A stretch of DNA of 64,000 nt from Bacilli bacterium (lineage in GTDB: Bacteria > Bacillota_I > Bacilli_A > RF39 > UBA660), in contig CAAGQJ010000012.1 in the NCBI GenBank assembly GCA_900772095.1, positions 1 to 64,000 on the forward strand. The letters run 5' to 3'. The notes beneath the pieces are model-generated. The model ran no database searches. It saw only the letters and a program-made list of their open reading frames with translations, and was not told the DNA's origin. How positions within the stretch are numbered: position 1 is the stretch's first letter; every line of letters starts with the position of its first letter. The position numbers were made by a program, and so were the translations under genes. This document shows, piece after piece, positions 7,444 through 16,476 of the stretch.

Positions 7444-7987
7444 AATAAGCGTATAGTCCGTGTATTTTTTGTCTAGTAATATCGTCTATATCGTCAATCA
7501 TCCAAGTATCATCTTTTTTAGTTAGTGTAAAATCAATTGTATATTTGACTCTGTCAGTAGCTTTTTTCATATTTGCAATTCTGTAGTCAATAAATTTTGA
7601 TTCTAGTAAATTCCCCTTCTCATCTGAAAATTCTTTTGGATGTTCATTATAGTATGTAGTGGCGTCGTTTGTTACTTTATAAAAATCATATACTTCTATT
7701 TCTGCTGTTACAGTTGCATTATCACCATCAATTCTCTCATCTTTAATGGTATATGTTAAATCTTGATATTGTCTTTTTAAAACATCGCCATATGCAGTTT
7801 TTTGATCGGCGCTCATTAAATTATCTGTATTAATCATTTTATCCATTTGACTAGTAACAGAATTATCTAAGTTGCGGTAATTGTTTAAAAATTTTTCTAC
7901 TTTTTTTGTTGGGGTATTATCCATTGTACAACCACTTAACAATATGACTGATACAAACACTGTTAAAATCATTAAAATTTTTTTCAT
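7442..7987 (-). CDS. lipoprotein of unknown function
   Basis: 181 residues with a lipoprotein signal ending in the lipobox LSGC. The mature part is a small alpha/beta domain (VEKFLNNYRNLDNSVTSQMDKMI, then KDERIDGDNATVTAEIEVYDFYK and VKYTIDFTLTKKDDTWMIDDID), which resembles the NTF2-like/DUF4878 type of secreted lipoprotein; that is a fold-level impression only. The start at 7987 has GGGAGGA eight nt upstream; the longer frame starts within that site. It stands downstream of the M23/GH24 hydrolase gene and could be transcribed with it. Confidence 0.8.
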   Translation of the reverse strand: MKKILMILTVFVSVILLSGCTMDNTPTKKVEKFLNNYRNLDNSVTSQMDKMINTDNLMSADQKTAYGDVLKRQYQDLTYTIKDERIDGDNATVTAEIEVYDFYKVTNDATTYYNEHPKEFSDEKGNLLESKFIDYRIANMKKATDRVKYTIDFTLTKKDDTWMIDDIDDITRQKIHGLYAY

Positions 7988-8038
7988 AAAAAATCCTCCC
8001 ATTAATATAATGGAAAGATTTAGTTTTTTTATACATTA

Positions 8039-9637
8039 TTATTGTATCATACCGTTACAAGTATAATCACCAGTTTTGTAGAGGTTAACCTCACAGGATC
8101 TACGTTTTAAAATTGCTGAGTATCCTAAGGACAAGTTACTCATATAATCTAACATTGCTTCTTCACCGCTATTACAATAGTATTTCGCGGCTTGTATTGT
8201 GTATGAATCACCGGAATGATAAAAATCTATTAATGCATCCATCTCATAAGAATTAAATTCTACTTCGTATCCACAAGCATTTTTAAAGTAACGATTTATA
8301 TTTTCTGAAGCATATGAAACATTACATGATACTAAATCTTCGAAAACACTAACTGGAATACATTTTCCAACGTAAAAATCTGATTCACTAGTAAATACAC
8401 TTTTTAGATTGCTACATTTGTTTACTAATACTCCTATTCTCATCCAAGTAAAACCATATGCTGTTGTTGCATATCCTAAGCCATCGTCATAAACTTTATA
8501 ACCATCTTCTCCGCCAACAGTGCATTGGTATTTTGAACTTGTTCCGCCTTCAAAATAATTTTGAAATTTCATTAGATTTTCAAGTTCGCCTTCTTCGTTA
8601 TTTGTTTCAATACACATCTGTTTAAACTCTTCTTGACTTATATACGTTCTATTGGCTCTTACACATCTTTGAGTATCTGCTACAGATGGAGTGCTATTAG
8701 AATTTGAGCAATACTCATATCCGTCTTCTAAATAGCCAAAAAATGGAGCAGGACTAAACAGTTCGCCATCATGCCTTAGACCAAAATGCAAATGTGGTCC
8801 TGTAGAGCAACCAGTGGAACCCAATAATCCAATAACTTCTCCTTGTGAAACACTTTGACCTTCTGTAACATTAACTTTTTGTAAATGACAATATGTTGAA
8901 GTATAGCCATCTCCATGGTCAATTATTATATAATTTCCACATCCGTATCCATCACTACAGTTTCCCTCTCGTGTAATTCCACTTACGACAGTCTTTATAG
9001 TTCCAGATTGAACTGCTTTGACATTTTCGCCACGAACACCACCAATATCTACAGCATTATGAAATTGTACGTTTCCTTTTATAGGATGTATTCTCCAGCC
9101 ATAAGGATAAGTGCTCGTTATTTCATAATGATTGTCAGTAGGATCAACCATATTACACAAAAATGAACCTTCGACAGTTTGGGCGTAAGCACTTGCGTTA
9201 TTAGTTCCCTCATCGCTAAACATTACAATAGCTAGTACTAATATGACTATTATAATAAAACCTAATATTATTAAATTCCATGGAAATGGAATTAATGCCC
9301 ATAATTTTTTTAAACCTTTTCCTGCTAATTTTGCACCTTCTTTGGCTATTTTTCCACCTGTTTTAGCAGCTTTTTTACCTATGTTTTTTATATCTTTGCT
9401 TGAATCATCAAGTGAATCTTTTTTGGGTAAAGAGTTTGAGTTGTTGCTTGTTCCTTGTTCATCATTTTTTTTATCTGCATCATTTTTTCCATCGTTATCT
9501 TTTTTGCCCTTCATACGTTTTCCCATACCTAAGGCAAGATTTCCAACATCTCCTACTACACCGACTGCTTTTCTACCCATATTGGCAAGTTCTTGACTCG
9601 TACTAGGCTCTTCATAATTTTCCATTTGTTCATTCAT
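8039..9637 (-). CDS. membrane-anchored wall hydrolase, M23 endopeptidase plus GH24-like lysozyme domain
   Basis: 532 residues. Residues 1-115 are a cytosolic, Lys/Gly/Ala/Asn-rich segment (GKKAAKTGGKIAKEGAKLAG); ~119-140 are a membrane helix. Residues ~175-290 are an M23 metallopeptidase domain with zinc ligands in HNAVD (His193, Asp197) and HLHF (His284). Residues ~355-532 look like a T4-type GH24 lysozyme: YFEGG with candidate Glu363, then DDGLGYATTAYGFTW and EMDALIDFYHSG. The part beyond the membrane has 16 cysteines, an even number, which suggests disulfides. ATG at 9637 uses GTGGTGAT overlapping the stop of the upstream lipoprotein gene. The layout recalls hydrolases of conjugative elements, but no other transfer genes are present. 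Confidence 0.85.
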   Translation of the reverse strand: MNEQMENYEEPSTSQELANMGRKAVGVVGDVGNLALGMGKRMKGKKDNDGKNDADKKNDEQGTSNNSNSLPKKDSLDDSSKDIKNIGKKAAKTGGKIAKEGAKLAGKGLKKLWALIPFPWNLIILGFIIIVILVLAIVMFSDEGTNNASAYAQTVEGSFLCNMVDPTDNHYEITSTYPYGWRIHPIKGNVQFHNAVDIGGVRGENVKAVQSGTIKTVVSGITREGNCSDGYGCGNYIIIDHGDGYTSTYCHLQKVNVTEGQSVSQGEVIGLLGSTGCSTGPHLHFGLRHDGELFSPAPFFGYLEDGYEYCSNSNSTPSVADTQRCVRANRTYISQEEFKQMCIETNNEEGELENLMKFQNYFEGGTSSKYQCTVGGEDGYKVYDDGLGYATTAYGFTWMRIGVLVNKCSNLKSVFTSESDFYVGKCIPVSVFEDLVSCNVSYASENINRYFKNACGYEVEFNSYEMDALIDFYHSGDSYTIQAAKYYCNSGEEAMLDYMSNLSLGYSAILKRRSCEVNLYKTGDYTCNGMIQ

Positions 9638-9647
9638 ATTATCACCA

Positions 9648-10352
9648 CTAATCAATACTGTTACTTTTGTTAAATTTAGACTTTAAAACTATATATATCA
9701 ATAATATAACGGCAAGAATTGAAGCACATACTATTATTATAGTTTTATAATTTGGTTTTTTATCTTCGTTTTTTGATATGACTTCGTTATATTTTTTACT
9801 TGAGTCATAACTAATATATATATCAGAAACATTATTATTTGTGAATGACCACCTACAAGTATTGCCTTCTACACTACCATTGCTTTCAATAACTAGATAT
9901 GGCAAAGTAAACTTAATATCAAAATCAGAAATATTTGATAATATTTCTTTATTAAAGCCTTGAAGTTTTATATAATAAATCTTGTCTTTATTAGTAACAT
10001 TAATGTTACTAAAAACAATATTTAGTACTTTAGAATTTTTAATGTCAAATATATTATTAAATGTATCATTTTTAGAATATTGATATAAATCATTTGTGTC
10101 ATTTCTAATATAACCATTTAAATTATATTTATTTTTCCAAGTATTTGATAAATCGTTTAAATACTGATTGGCATATAAAGAGGCGGTTTCATTATCATAG
10201 ACATCGTATTTGCTGTTAAGTATCTTTTTTTTCTCTTTTATAGTTGTGCTTTCATTTACTGTGTTATTATCATTAATATTTAAATTATATGTAGCACTAC
10301 ACCCAGATAATAAAAAAACAATTCCTAACAAAAATATAATTTTTCTTTTCAT
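9648..10352 (-). CDS. lipoprotein with C-terminal membrane helix (LppM-like topology)
   Basis: 234 residues. Signal peptide with lipobox LSGC at residues ~15-18, an outer beta-rich domain starting ATYNLNINDNNTVNESTTI, and a second membrane helix near the C-terminus (~204-222) followed by KSKFNKSN. Lipid anchor plus C-terminal helix is the layout of LppM/DUF3153-like proteins, but the sequence match is too weak to name it. It ends 10 nt upstream of the wall hydrolase gene, and the two look translationally linked, so a role in the same envelope process is an inference. Confidence 0.75.
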   Translation of the reverse strand: MKRKIIFLLGIVFLLSGCSATYNLNINDNNTVNESTTIKEKKKILNSKYDVYDNETASLYANQYLNDLSNTWKNKYNLNGYIRNDTNDLYQYSKNDTFNNIFDIKNSKVLNIVFSNINVTNKDKIYYIKLQGFNKEILSNISDFDIKFTLPYLVIESNGSVEGNTCRWSFTNNNVSDIYISYDSSKKYNEVISKNEDKKPNYKTIIIVCASILAVILLIYIVLKSKFNKSNSID

Positions 10353-10377
10353 AGACTATCCCTCGTTTATATTTTAG

Positions 10378-10410
10378 CAAAAAAAAAGATGAAAGTAAAC
10401 TAACTTTCAT
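10378..10410 (-). terminator. terminator of the NodB-like gene
   Basis: Minus-strand stem ATGAAAGT with ACTTTCAT (arms 10403-10410 and 10389-10396), 6-nt loop, then C and nine T. Confidence 0.85.
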
Positions 10411-11206
10411 TTAAAAGTTTATCTATATCTATTATGTCATACCCTTTTTGTTTTATATACTTTATACTTGTGTCTAGCATTTTTACATTTGAACTACTAT
10501 TAGTAATAGAAAATATTGTTCCTTTATTTAAGTTTTCTTTAACTTCATGATAAAGGTTTTTATTTATTTTATTTGATAAAATTGTATTTAATTTTAGTTT
10601 AGAACAGTTTTCTATAAAGTCTTTATCTTCTTCCGTTAAGTAGCAGTATGTATTGTTATTATTATATTTATTTATGATATTTAAATCATGTTTAACATTA
10701 TTATTCATAATACCTATATTATGTCCTAAATTAGATATTTTTTCTAAAGAAGAGTCTAAATTTTTAACAAAGAATGTGGTAATTATATCATTATCTTTTA
10801 AAATTCCTAGAATTTCATCTAAATTATCATTATTTTCCATTATTATAATAAGTGAAATTAGATAGTTATTAGTATTACTTTTAATAATATATTTATCATA
10901 GTTATCTTTTATTGTATTATCTGGATAGTTTTCTTTATAAATAATTAGACTTTCATCAAATTTTCCCAATTTTTTCATTCTTTGATAACTTTTATCAATA
11001 TCTACTGTATAACCAATATATCCGGATTCTAAGTAGTTATCATTAATAATAGCTGAAACTGGCATAGTATTATGTTCTTTACTATATTTTACTATTTCTT
11101 TCATAATGGGGTCTTTCTTTTTTGATAGGTCAATGATTTTGTCAGTATAGTAAAAACTAAAGCAAGTAAGGAAACAAATACCAATTATTTTAAATATTTT
11201 TTTCAT
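10400..11206 (-). CDS. degenerate polysaccharide-deacetylase-like (NodB-fold) secreted protein
   Basis: 268 residues with an N-terminal hydrophobic segment (IFKIIGICFLTCFSFYY) as signal or anchor. Residues ~125-180 recall the NodB fold: ILKDNDIITTFFVKNL matches the 'ATFFV' strand and NLGHNIGIMNNN matches the 'GHEIGNHTxxH' region. The metal-binding and catalytic residues of active deacetylases are absent: no TFDDG motif, and no His pair after GHNIG. It is therefore probably a pseudoenzyme or a very diverged relative. ATG at 11206 uses AGGTGA. It lies downstream of mutM but is separated from it by a terminator. Confidence 0.6.
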   Translation of the reverse strand: MKKIFKIIGICFLTCFSFYYTDKIIDLSKKKDPIMKEIVKYSKEHNTMPVSAIINDNYLESGYIGYTVDIDKSYQRMKKLGKFDESLIIYKENYPDNTIKDNYDKYIIKSNTNNYLISLIIIMENNDNLDEILGILKDNDIITTFFVKNLDSSLEKISNLGHNIGIMNNNVKHDLNIINKYNNNNTYCYLTEEDKDFIENCSKLKLNTILSNKINKNLYHEVKENLNKGTIFSITNSSSNVKMLDTSIKYIKQKGYDIIDIDKLLNES

Positions 11207-11231
11207 ACACTTCACCTAATAATTTATATGT

Positions 11232-11260
11232 AAAAAAAAGAAATATTTAACCAATATCTC
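11232..11260 (-). terminator. terminator of the polA-mutM unit
   Basis: Minus-strand stem GAGATATT with AATATTTC (arms 11253-11260 and 11240-11247; one G-U pair), loop GGTTA, then eight T. It includes the last codons of mutM. Confidence 0.7.
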
Positions 11261-12086
11261 TTTTAACATTTTGACAAATTTCACAGTAATAGGTACTTCT
11301 TCCTCCTATTTTATCTTTTTTTATAATATTAGAGCATTTTAAGCATTTTAAACCTTCTCTTGAGTGAACATATAAATCGTTTTGAAATCTACCTGTTACT
11401 CCTTCTTCAGAAGTATAACTTCTGATTGTTGTTCCGCCTTTTTTTATTGCGTTATCAAGGATTATTTTAGTATTATTAATGATGTTATTAAGTTCTTTAT
11501 CATTTAAGTCGCTAGCGTTTTTGAAGGGGTTAATTTTACTTAAAAATAATATTTCATCAGCATAAATATTTCCTATTCCTACAATTATATTTTGGTCTAG
11601 TAGCACTTTCTTAATTGGTATTTTTTTATTTTTATATTTTTCTTTTAGGTATGATGAGGATAGGTTTTTATCCCATGGCTCAAGTCCTAACTTAGATAAG
11701 TGTTTTTCTTTTTCTAGTTCATTTTTATTAACTAAATACATCTTGCCAAATTTGCGTACATCTTTGTATCTAAGTTCGAATTCATTAGATATATTAAATA
11801 TTACGTGTTCATGTTTTTCAATTGGGGCTTTAATATCTCTATATAAGTATTTGCCTTCCATTCTTAGATGATTAAGTAAATAGTAATTATCTAGTTCAAA
11901 GATTAACCATTTTCCTCTTCTTTTAATAGAGTTAATTTTATTATCTTTTATTTTTTCTGTAATAACGTTAATATTTTGTCCTTCAAATATATTTGGATAT
12001 AAAATATTTATGCTTTTTATTGTTTTATTTTTTAATTTGTTTTCTAGGGCATGTCTTACTGTTTCTACTTCTGGTAATTCTGGCAT
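11247..12086 (-). CDS. mutM: formamidopyrimidine-DNA glycosylase MutM (Fpg)
   Basis: 279 residues starting MPELPEVET, where Pro2 is the catalytic nucleophile and Glu3 assists. A helix-two-turn-helix region (DQNIIVGIGNIYADEIL) and a C-terminal four-Cys zinc finger (CLKCSNI...YYCEICQ) complete the family pattern. The enzyme excises 8-oxoguanine and ring-opened purines and nicks the site. The start at 12086 follows TAGGTGAG; it is required because the N-terminal Pro must be exposed. It begins 10 nt after the polA stop, so polA-mutM form an operon, as in many Firmicutes. Confidence 0.97.
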   Translation of the reverse strand: MPELPEVETVRHALENKLKNKTIKSINILYPNIFEGQNINVITEKIKDNKINSIKRRGKWLIFELDNYYLLNHLRMEGKYLYRDIKAPIEKHEHVIFNISNEFELRYKDVRKFGKMYLVNKNELEKEKHLSKLGLEPWDKNLSSSYLKEKYKNKKIPIKKVLLDQNIIVGIGNIYADEILFLSKINPFKNASDLNDKELNNIINNTKIILDNAIKKGGTTIRSYTSEEGVTGRFQNDLYVHSREGLKCLKCSNIIKKDKIGGRSTYYCEICQNVKRDIG

Positions 12087-12095
12087 AATACTCAC

Positions 12096-14657
12096 CTACT
12101 TTGCTTCGTACCAATTATTACCTTTATTTATATCTACTTTTAGGGGTACATCTAGTTTATATGTGTTTTCCATAATGTCTTTAACAATATTTATTACTTT
12201 ATCTGCTTCTTCTTTTACGGTGTCAAATATTAATTCATCGTGTACTTGGATAATCATTTTTGATTTGATGTTATTCTTTTTAAATGCTTCATCTATTTCT
12301 ATCATGGCTTTTTTTAATATGTCTGCGCTGGTTCCTTGAATTGGAGTATTAAGTGCCATTCTTTCGCCACCACTTCTTATAATGAAATTAGAGTTTTTTA
12401 ATTCATCTATAATTCTTTTTCTTCCAAATAGGGTTTTAACATATCCGTTTTGATAGGCATCTTTTATTACTTTATCCATATAATCTTTGATACCTGGGAA
12501 AGTGTTAAGATAATCTTCTAAGAATTTTTTGGCATCTTTCATATCTATATCTAAGTCCATTGAAAGTCCAAAACTGCTTATTCCATATATGATGCCAAAG
12601 TTAACTGCTTTAGCATTTCTACGCATTTTTTCTGTTACTTCGTTTTCTTTTACATGGTATATATCCATTGCAGTTTTCGTGTGAATATCCATGCCTATTT
12701 TAAAGGCATTTATCATGTTTTCTGCTTTGGACATATGTGCAAAAATTCTGAGTTCAATTTGTGAGTAATCAAAGGAAATAATTATATTATTTTGACTGGG
12801 TAAAAAAGCTTTTCTTATTAGTTTGCCGTTTTCTTCACGAACGGGAATATTTTGTAAGTTAGGGTTTGATGAAGATAGTCTACCAGTTCTAGTTAGGGTT
12901 TGGTTAAACATTGTATGGATTTTGCCATCTTCTTTTACACAATCTAGGAGTCCTACTATATAATTGCTGTATAGTTTAGATAGAGACCTATGTTCTAAGA
13001 CTTTATTAACTATTTCATATTTGGTTAATTTTCCTAATATATCAGCACTAGTTGAGTAATTGCCTTCTTTTGCTTTTTTAGGATAAGGAATACCTAGTTT
13101 TTCAAATAGTACTTTTCCTAATTGTTTTGGTGATGAGATATTGAAAGGAATACCTGCTAGAGAATATATTTCGTTAGTTAAGTTATCAATTTTGTTTTTT
13201 AAGTCATTTCCCATGTTTTCTAGAAAAGTGGTAGAAATGTTTACACCATTAATTTCCATATCTTTTAATACATATGTAAGGGGCATTTCTAGTTTTTCAT
13301 AGAGTTTTTTGTTGTCATCTTCTAGTAAATTGTAGTATTTATTTCTATTATCCCAGATAAATTTGGCTTTTTTGCATGCTATTTTGGCTATGTCTTCAAT
13401 ATTAAGTTTTTTATTACGCATAATTTCTTCGGTACTAAGTACTTCTATGTTATTTTTTTTCATTAGATGAGCAATATCGTCTTTTACTTCATAATTAAGT
13501 AAATATGCCATAATCATTAGGTCTTCTATGTTTTTATCTATTTTTATATCTAAATAATCAAAAACTGTTATAAGTCTTTTTAGGTCGTAAGTATATTTTT
13601 TACTATTGTTTGTGAATACATCTAATGATTTAAGGTTTGAAAATGGTATAAAAGAACATACATCGTCATTATAGATAGCAAGTCCATATATATTTTTGTC
13701 ATGATAATTTAAAGTAGTTTCTAAATATATAGCGCATTCTTTATCAATATTAAAATTGCCATACTCTATATCGTAGATAAATTCTTCTTGTTCTTCGTTA
13801 GTATTTAGTTTATTTATAATAGAGTAAAATTCATATTCTTTTAAAAGTGGTAAATAATCATCTGTTATACCTAAGTATTCTATTTTATTTAAATCAGTAT
13901 CAATGGGTACATCTTTATATATTGTAGCAAGTTCATATGAAAAGAAGGCATTTTCTTTATCATTTAATAGTTTTTCTTTGGTTTTTCCAGTAATATTTTC
14001 TATGTTATTATATACTCCTTCTAAAGTGTTATACTTATGTAGTAAGTTAAGTGCGGTTTTTTCGCCAATGCCTTTTACACCTGGTATATTATCACTAGGG
14101 TCTCCCATAAGTGCTTTTAAGTCAATCATTCTGATTGGTTCGATGCCATATATATCATAGAAAGTGTCTTTGTTCATTTTGATAAAATCATTGGTTTTTA
14201 AAAGTTTTACTTCTACATCATTGGAAATAAGTTGTAATAAGTCTTTATCACTACTTATGACAGTTGCAATGAAGTCATCATCTATATCTACTTCTTTAGC
14301 AAAAGTGCCAATAATATCATCAGCTTCGTAGTTATCGATTTCAACACATTTTATACCCATTGCTTTGGCAAGTTCTTTTGCTACTGGAAACTGCATTTTT
14401 AATTCCATTGGTGTTTCATGTCTTCCTTCTTTGTATTCTTTGTATTTTTCATGTCTAAATGTTTTGCCTTTATCAAATGCAATCATCATATATTTTGGAT
14501 TTTCTTCATGAATTATTTTATTTATCATGTTAATAAAACCATATAATGCGTTTGTAGGAAAACCTTTGGAGTTGCGAAGTATATTGCCAGTATATGCGGT
14601 TGCATAATAACTTCTAAATAAAATATTGTTTCCATCTATTAAAACTACTTTTTTCAT
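12096..14657 (-). CDS. polA: DNA polymerase I
   Basis: 853 residues. Residues 1-~290 are the 5'-3' exonuclease (KKVVLIDGNN; NYEADDIIGT; GDPSDNIPGVKGIGEKTA). The middle ~300-460 is a decayed 3'-5' exonuclease domain: the expected acidic DxE motif is replaced by IYLETT, as in Bacillus-type PolA, so proofreading is probably absent. The polymerase domain has motif A DYSQIELR, motif B RRNAKAVNFGIIYG and motif C QVHDELIFD. It fills repair gaps and removes RNA primers. The start at 14657 has GAGGAGAG upstream; the frame extends to 14711 but that part overlaps the promoter. Confidence 0.97.
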   Translation of the reverse strand: MKKVVLIDGNNILFRSYYATAYTGNILRNSKGFPTNALYGFINMINKIIHEENPKYMMIAFDKGKTFRHEKYKEYKEGRHETPMELKMQFPVAKELAKAMGIKCVEIDNYEADDIIGTFAKEVDIDDDFIATVISSDKDLLQLISNDVEVKLLKTNDFIKMNKDTFYDIYGIEPIRMIDLKALMGDPSDNIPGVKGIGEKTALNLLHKYNTLEGVYNNIENITGKTKEKLLNDKENAFFSYELATIYKDVPIDTDLNKIEYLGITDDYLPLLKEYEFYSIINKLNTNEEQEEFIYDIEYGNFNIDKECAIYLETTLNYHDKNIYGLAIYNDDVCSFIPFSNLKSLDVFTNNSKKYTYDLKRLITVFDYLDIKIDKNIEDLMIMAYLLNYEVKDDIAHLMKKNNIEVLSTEEIMRNKKLNIEDIAKIACKKAKFIWDNRNKYYNLLEDDNKKLYEKLEMPLTYVLKDMEINGVNISTTFLENMGNDLKNKIDNLTNEIYSLAGIPFNISSPKQLGKVLFEKLGIPYPKKAKEGNYSTSADILGKLTKYEIVNKVLEHRSLSKLYSNYIVGLLDCVKEDGKIHTMFNQTLTRTGRLSSSNPNLQNIPVREENGKLIRKAFLPSQNNIIISFDYSQIELRIFAHMSKAENMINAFKIGMDIHTKTAMDIYHVKENEVTEKMRRNAKAVNFGIIYGISSFGLSMDLDIDMKDAKKFLEDYLNTFPGIKDYMDKVIKDAYQNGYVKTLFGRKRIIDELKNSNFIIRSGGERMALNTPIQGTSADILKKAMIEIDEAFKKNNIKSKMIIQVHDELIFDTVKEEADKVINIVKDIMENTYKLDVPLKVDINKGNNWYEAK

Positions 14658-14681
14658 AATACACTCTCCTCGTATAAAAAT

Positions 14682-14710
14682 ATTATAACATGTATAAAAA
14701 ACAATTGACA
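14682..14710 (-). promoter_or_regulatory. promoter of polA-mutM
   Basis: Minus-strand extended -10 element TGTTATAAT, with TATAAT at 14682-14687, 17 nt from a weak -35 (TGTCAA, 14705-14710). The -35 position coincides exactly with the -35 hexamer of a divergent plus-strand promoter. Confidence 0.6.
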
Positions 14711-14733
14711 CATTTTTTTAAATATGGTAATAT
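14705..14733 (+). promoter_or_regulatory. consensus promoter of a tiny plus-strand RNA
   Basis: Perfect TTGACA (14705-14710), exactly 17 nt, then TAATAT (14728-14733). No protein gene lies downstream on this strand for over 10 kb. The start point would be at about 14740, at the foot of the terminator hairpin. It is divergent from the polA promoter and shares its -35 position. Confidence 0.65.
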
Positions 14734-14739
14734 TTTAAG

Positions 14740-14780
14740 TGAGAGAACTTGATTCCCTAGTGTCGAGTTTTCTCTTTTTT
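14740..14780 (+). ncRNA. predicted ~41-nt RNA made of one hairpin plus U tract
   Basis: A 12-bp uninterrupted stem (14741-14752 with 14763-14774, two G-U pairs) encloses a 10-nt loop TTCCCTAGTG and is followed by six T. Together with the consensus promoter seven nt upstream, it would yield an RNA that is only an intrinsic terminator hairpin. The pyrimidine-rich loop UUCCCUAG could pair with GGGA-type ribosome sites, as the C-rich loops of RsaE/RoxS-type sRNAs do; that comparison is an inference. It lies between polA and rny and I know no family for it. Confidence 0.5.
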
Positions 14781-14789
14781 ATTGAAATA

Positions 14790-14816
14790 TAAAAAAACGC
14801 TTTTTTGGCGTTTTTA
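14790..14816 (-). terminator. terminator of rny
   Basis: Minus-strand stem AAAAACGC with GCGTTTTT (arms 14808-14815 and 14793-14800), A-rich loop, then more T. It overlaps the rny stop codon. Confidence 0.8.
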
Positions 14817-16367
14817 TTTGGCTTCTTCTTGTGCTCTAGTTTCACGAATAACTGTTACTTTGATAGTACCGGGATATTGTAATTCTTTTTCTATTTTTTC
14901 TTTGATTTCTCTTGCTATCTTATGAGAAGTTAAATCGTCTACTACTTCTGGGTTTACAAGTACTCTAAGTTCGCGTCCTGCTTGAAGAGCATAGCTTTTA
15001 TCAATTCCTTTAATATCTTTAGTCATATTTTCTAATTGTTCTAGACGTTTAATATAGTTTTCTAAAGAGTCATTTCTAGCTCCTGGTCTAGATGCAGAAA
15101 GAGAATCTGCGATTTGCACTAAAACTGAAATAACACTTGTTGGCTCTGTATCACCATGGTGGGATGCAATAGCATTTATAACTACACTGTTTTCTTTATA
15201 TTTTTTAGCAAGTTCTACTCCAATTTCAACGTGACTTCCTTCAACTTCATGGTCGATTGCTTTACCAATATCATGTAGAAGTCCTGCTCTTTTGGCAAGA
15301 TTAACGTTTTCGCCAAGTTCAGATGCCATAATACCTGCTAGGTGAGCAACTTCTAAAGAATGAGTTAAAGCATTTTGACCATAACTGGTTCTAAAGTGAA
15401 GTTTACCAACTGTTTCAATTAGTTCATTATCCATTTTGGTAATACCAAGTTCAAATAATGCAGAATTTCCATATTCAAATATTTTATCTTTTATATCCTT
15501 AACTGTTTTATCATAGATTTCTTCAATACGTGTAGGATGTATTCTGCCATCTTTGACTAAAGTTTCAATAGTTACCTTAGCAATTTCTCTTCTAAGGGGG
15601 TCAAAAGAGGAAATAACAATAGCTTCTGGTGTGTCGTCAATAATTAAATCAACACCTGTAATGGCTTCAATTGTACGAATATTTCTACCTTCTCTACCGA
15701 TTATTCTACCTTTCATTTCATTATTAGGAAGTTCAATTGTAGAAACAGTTTGTTCGTTTACTACAAATGAAGAGTATTTTTGCATAGACAAAATAAGCAT
15801 TTCCATAGCTTTTTTATCACATGACCTTTTTGCTTCATCTTCCCTATCTTTGATATAAGAACTAATTTCAAAAGAGATTTCTTCTTCAACTTTTTTCATT
15901 ATTAAATCTCTTGCTTTTTCCTTATCAAGTCCACTTATTTTTGACAACAATTCAATTTGTTCTTGTTTTAAGCGTTCCATTTCAACTTGATCATCTTGAA
16001 TTTTTTTTGTTTTTTGTTGCAACTTTTCCTCACGTTCATCTAACATTAATTCTCTTTTTTGAAAAGTTTCATCTCTCTTATCCATGTTTTTTTCTCTTTG
16101 AATAAGACGATTTTCTGATTCCTTAAGTTCCAACTTCTTTTCTTTTATATCTTTTTCCGCTTCAAGTTTTAATTTATAAGAATCTTCTTTAGCTTCTAAA
16201 ATCATATCCCTTTTTTGTTTTTCGGCATCTTTTTTAGATTGTTCTGCTAAAAGTTTCACTTTCTTAAGTGCAGTATTAGCTTTAAAATGGTTAATTAGTA
16301 CAGTTAACCCAATACCTACTGCTAATCCAATTATGACAAGTAAAATGGAGATTAAATTTTCAGACAT
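14814..16367 (-). CDS. rny: ribonuclease Y
   Basis: 517 residues. N-terminal membrane anchor (~4-25), long charged coiled coil (~35-175), KH RNA-binding domain (~210-275, [15 protein letters not shown]), HD phosphodiesterase domain with HDIGKAIDH, and a conserved C-terminal region. RNase Y is the membrane-bound endonuclease that starts mRNA decay in most Firmicutes. Length and order match the family. Ribosome site TGGAGG. It has its own promoter and terminator. pnp, encoding the 3' exonuclease it works with, is the next gene upstream. Confidence 0.97.
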   Translation of the reverse strand: MSENLISILLVIIGLAVGIGLTVLINHFKANTALKKVKLLAEQSKKDAEKQKRDMILEAKEDSYKLKLEAEKDIKEKKLELKESENRLIQREKNMDKRDETFQKRELMLDEREEKLQQKTKKIQDDQVEMERLKQEQIELLSKISGLDKEKARDLIMKKVEEEISFEISSYIKDREDEAKRSCDKKAMEMLILSMQKYSSFVVNEQTVSTIELPNNEMKGRIIGREGRNIRTIEAITGVDLIIDDTPEAIVISSFDPLRREIAKVTIETLVKDGRIHPTRIEEIYDKTVKDIKDKIFEYGNSALFELGITKMDNELIETVGKLHFRTSYGQNALTHSLEVAHLAGIMASELGENVNLAKRAGLLHDIGKAIDHEVEGSHVEIGVELAKKYKENSVVINAIASHHGDTEPTSVISVLVQIADSLSASRPGARNDSLENYIKRLEQLENMTKDIKGIDKSYALQAGRELRVLVNPEVVDDLTSHKIAREIKEKIEKELQYPGTIKVTVIRETRAQEEAK

Positions 16368-16420
16368 ATATATACCTCCATTTCATATGTTAAATAATTT
16401 AATTTATTAACACTATCTTT

Positions 16421-16449
16421 ATTTTAAATTTCTTTTGATAATATGTCAA
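16421..16449 (-). promoter_or_regulatory. promoter of rny
   Basis: Minus strand TTGACA (16444-16449), 17-nt spacer, TAAAAT (16421-16426). Perfect -35. The start point near 16414 gives a ~47-nt leader before the rny ATG. Confidence 0.75.
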
Positions 16450-16476
16450 GCAAAACGAAGCGCAAATTAAAAAGCA

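Noticed and set aside
8039..10352. Remnant of an integrative conjugative element around the M23/GH24 hydrolase
   Set aside because: The N-terminus resembles such hydrolases, but there is no relaxase, coupling protein, VirB4-type ATPase, integrase or att-like repeat, and the flanks are ordinary chromosomal genes. The PilB-type ATPase at 52344 has CM-type zinc sites of pilus motors, not of conjugation ATPases.
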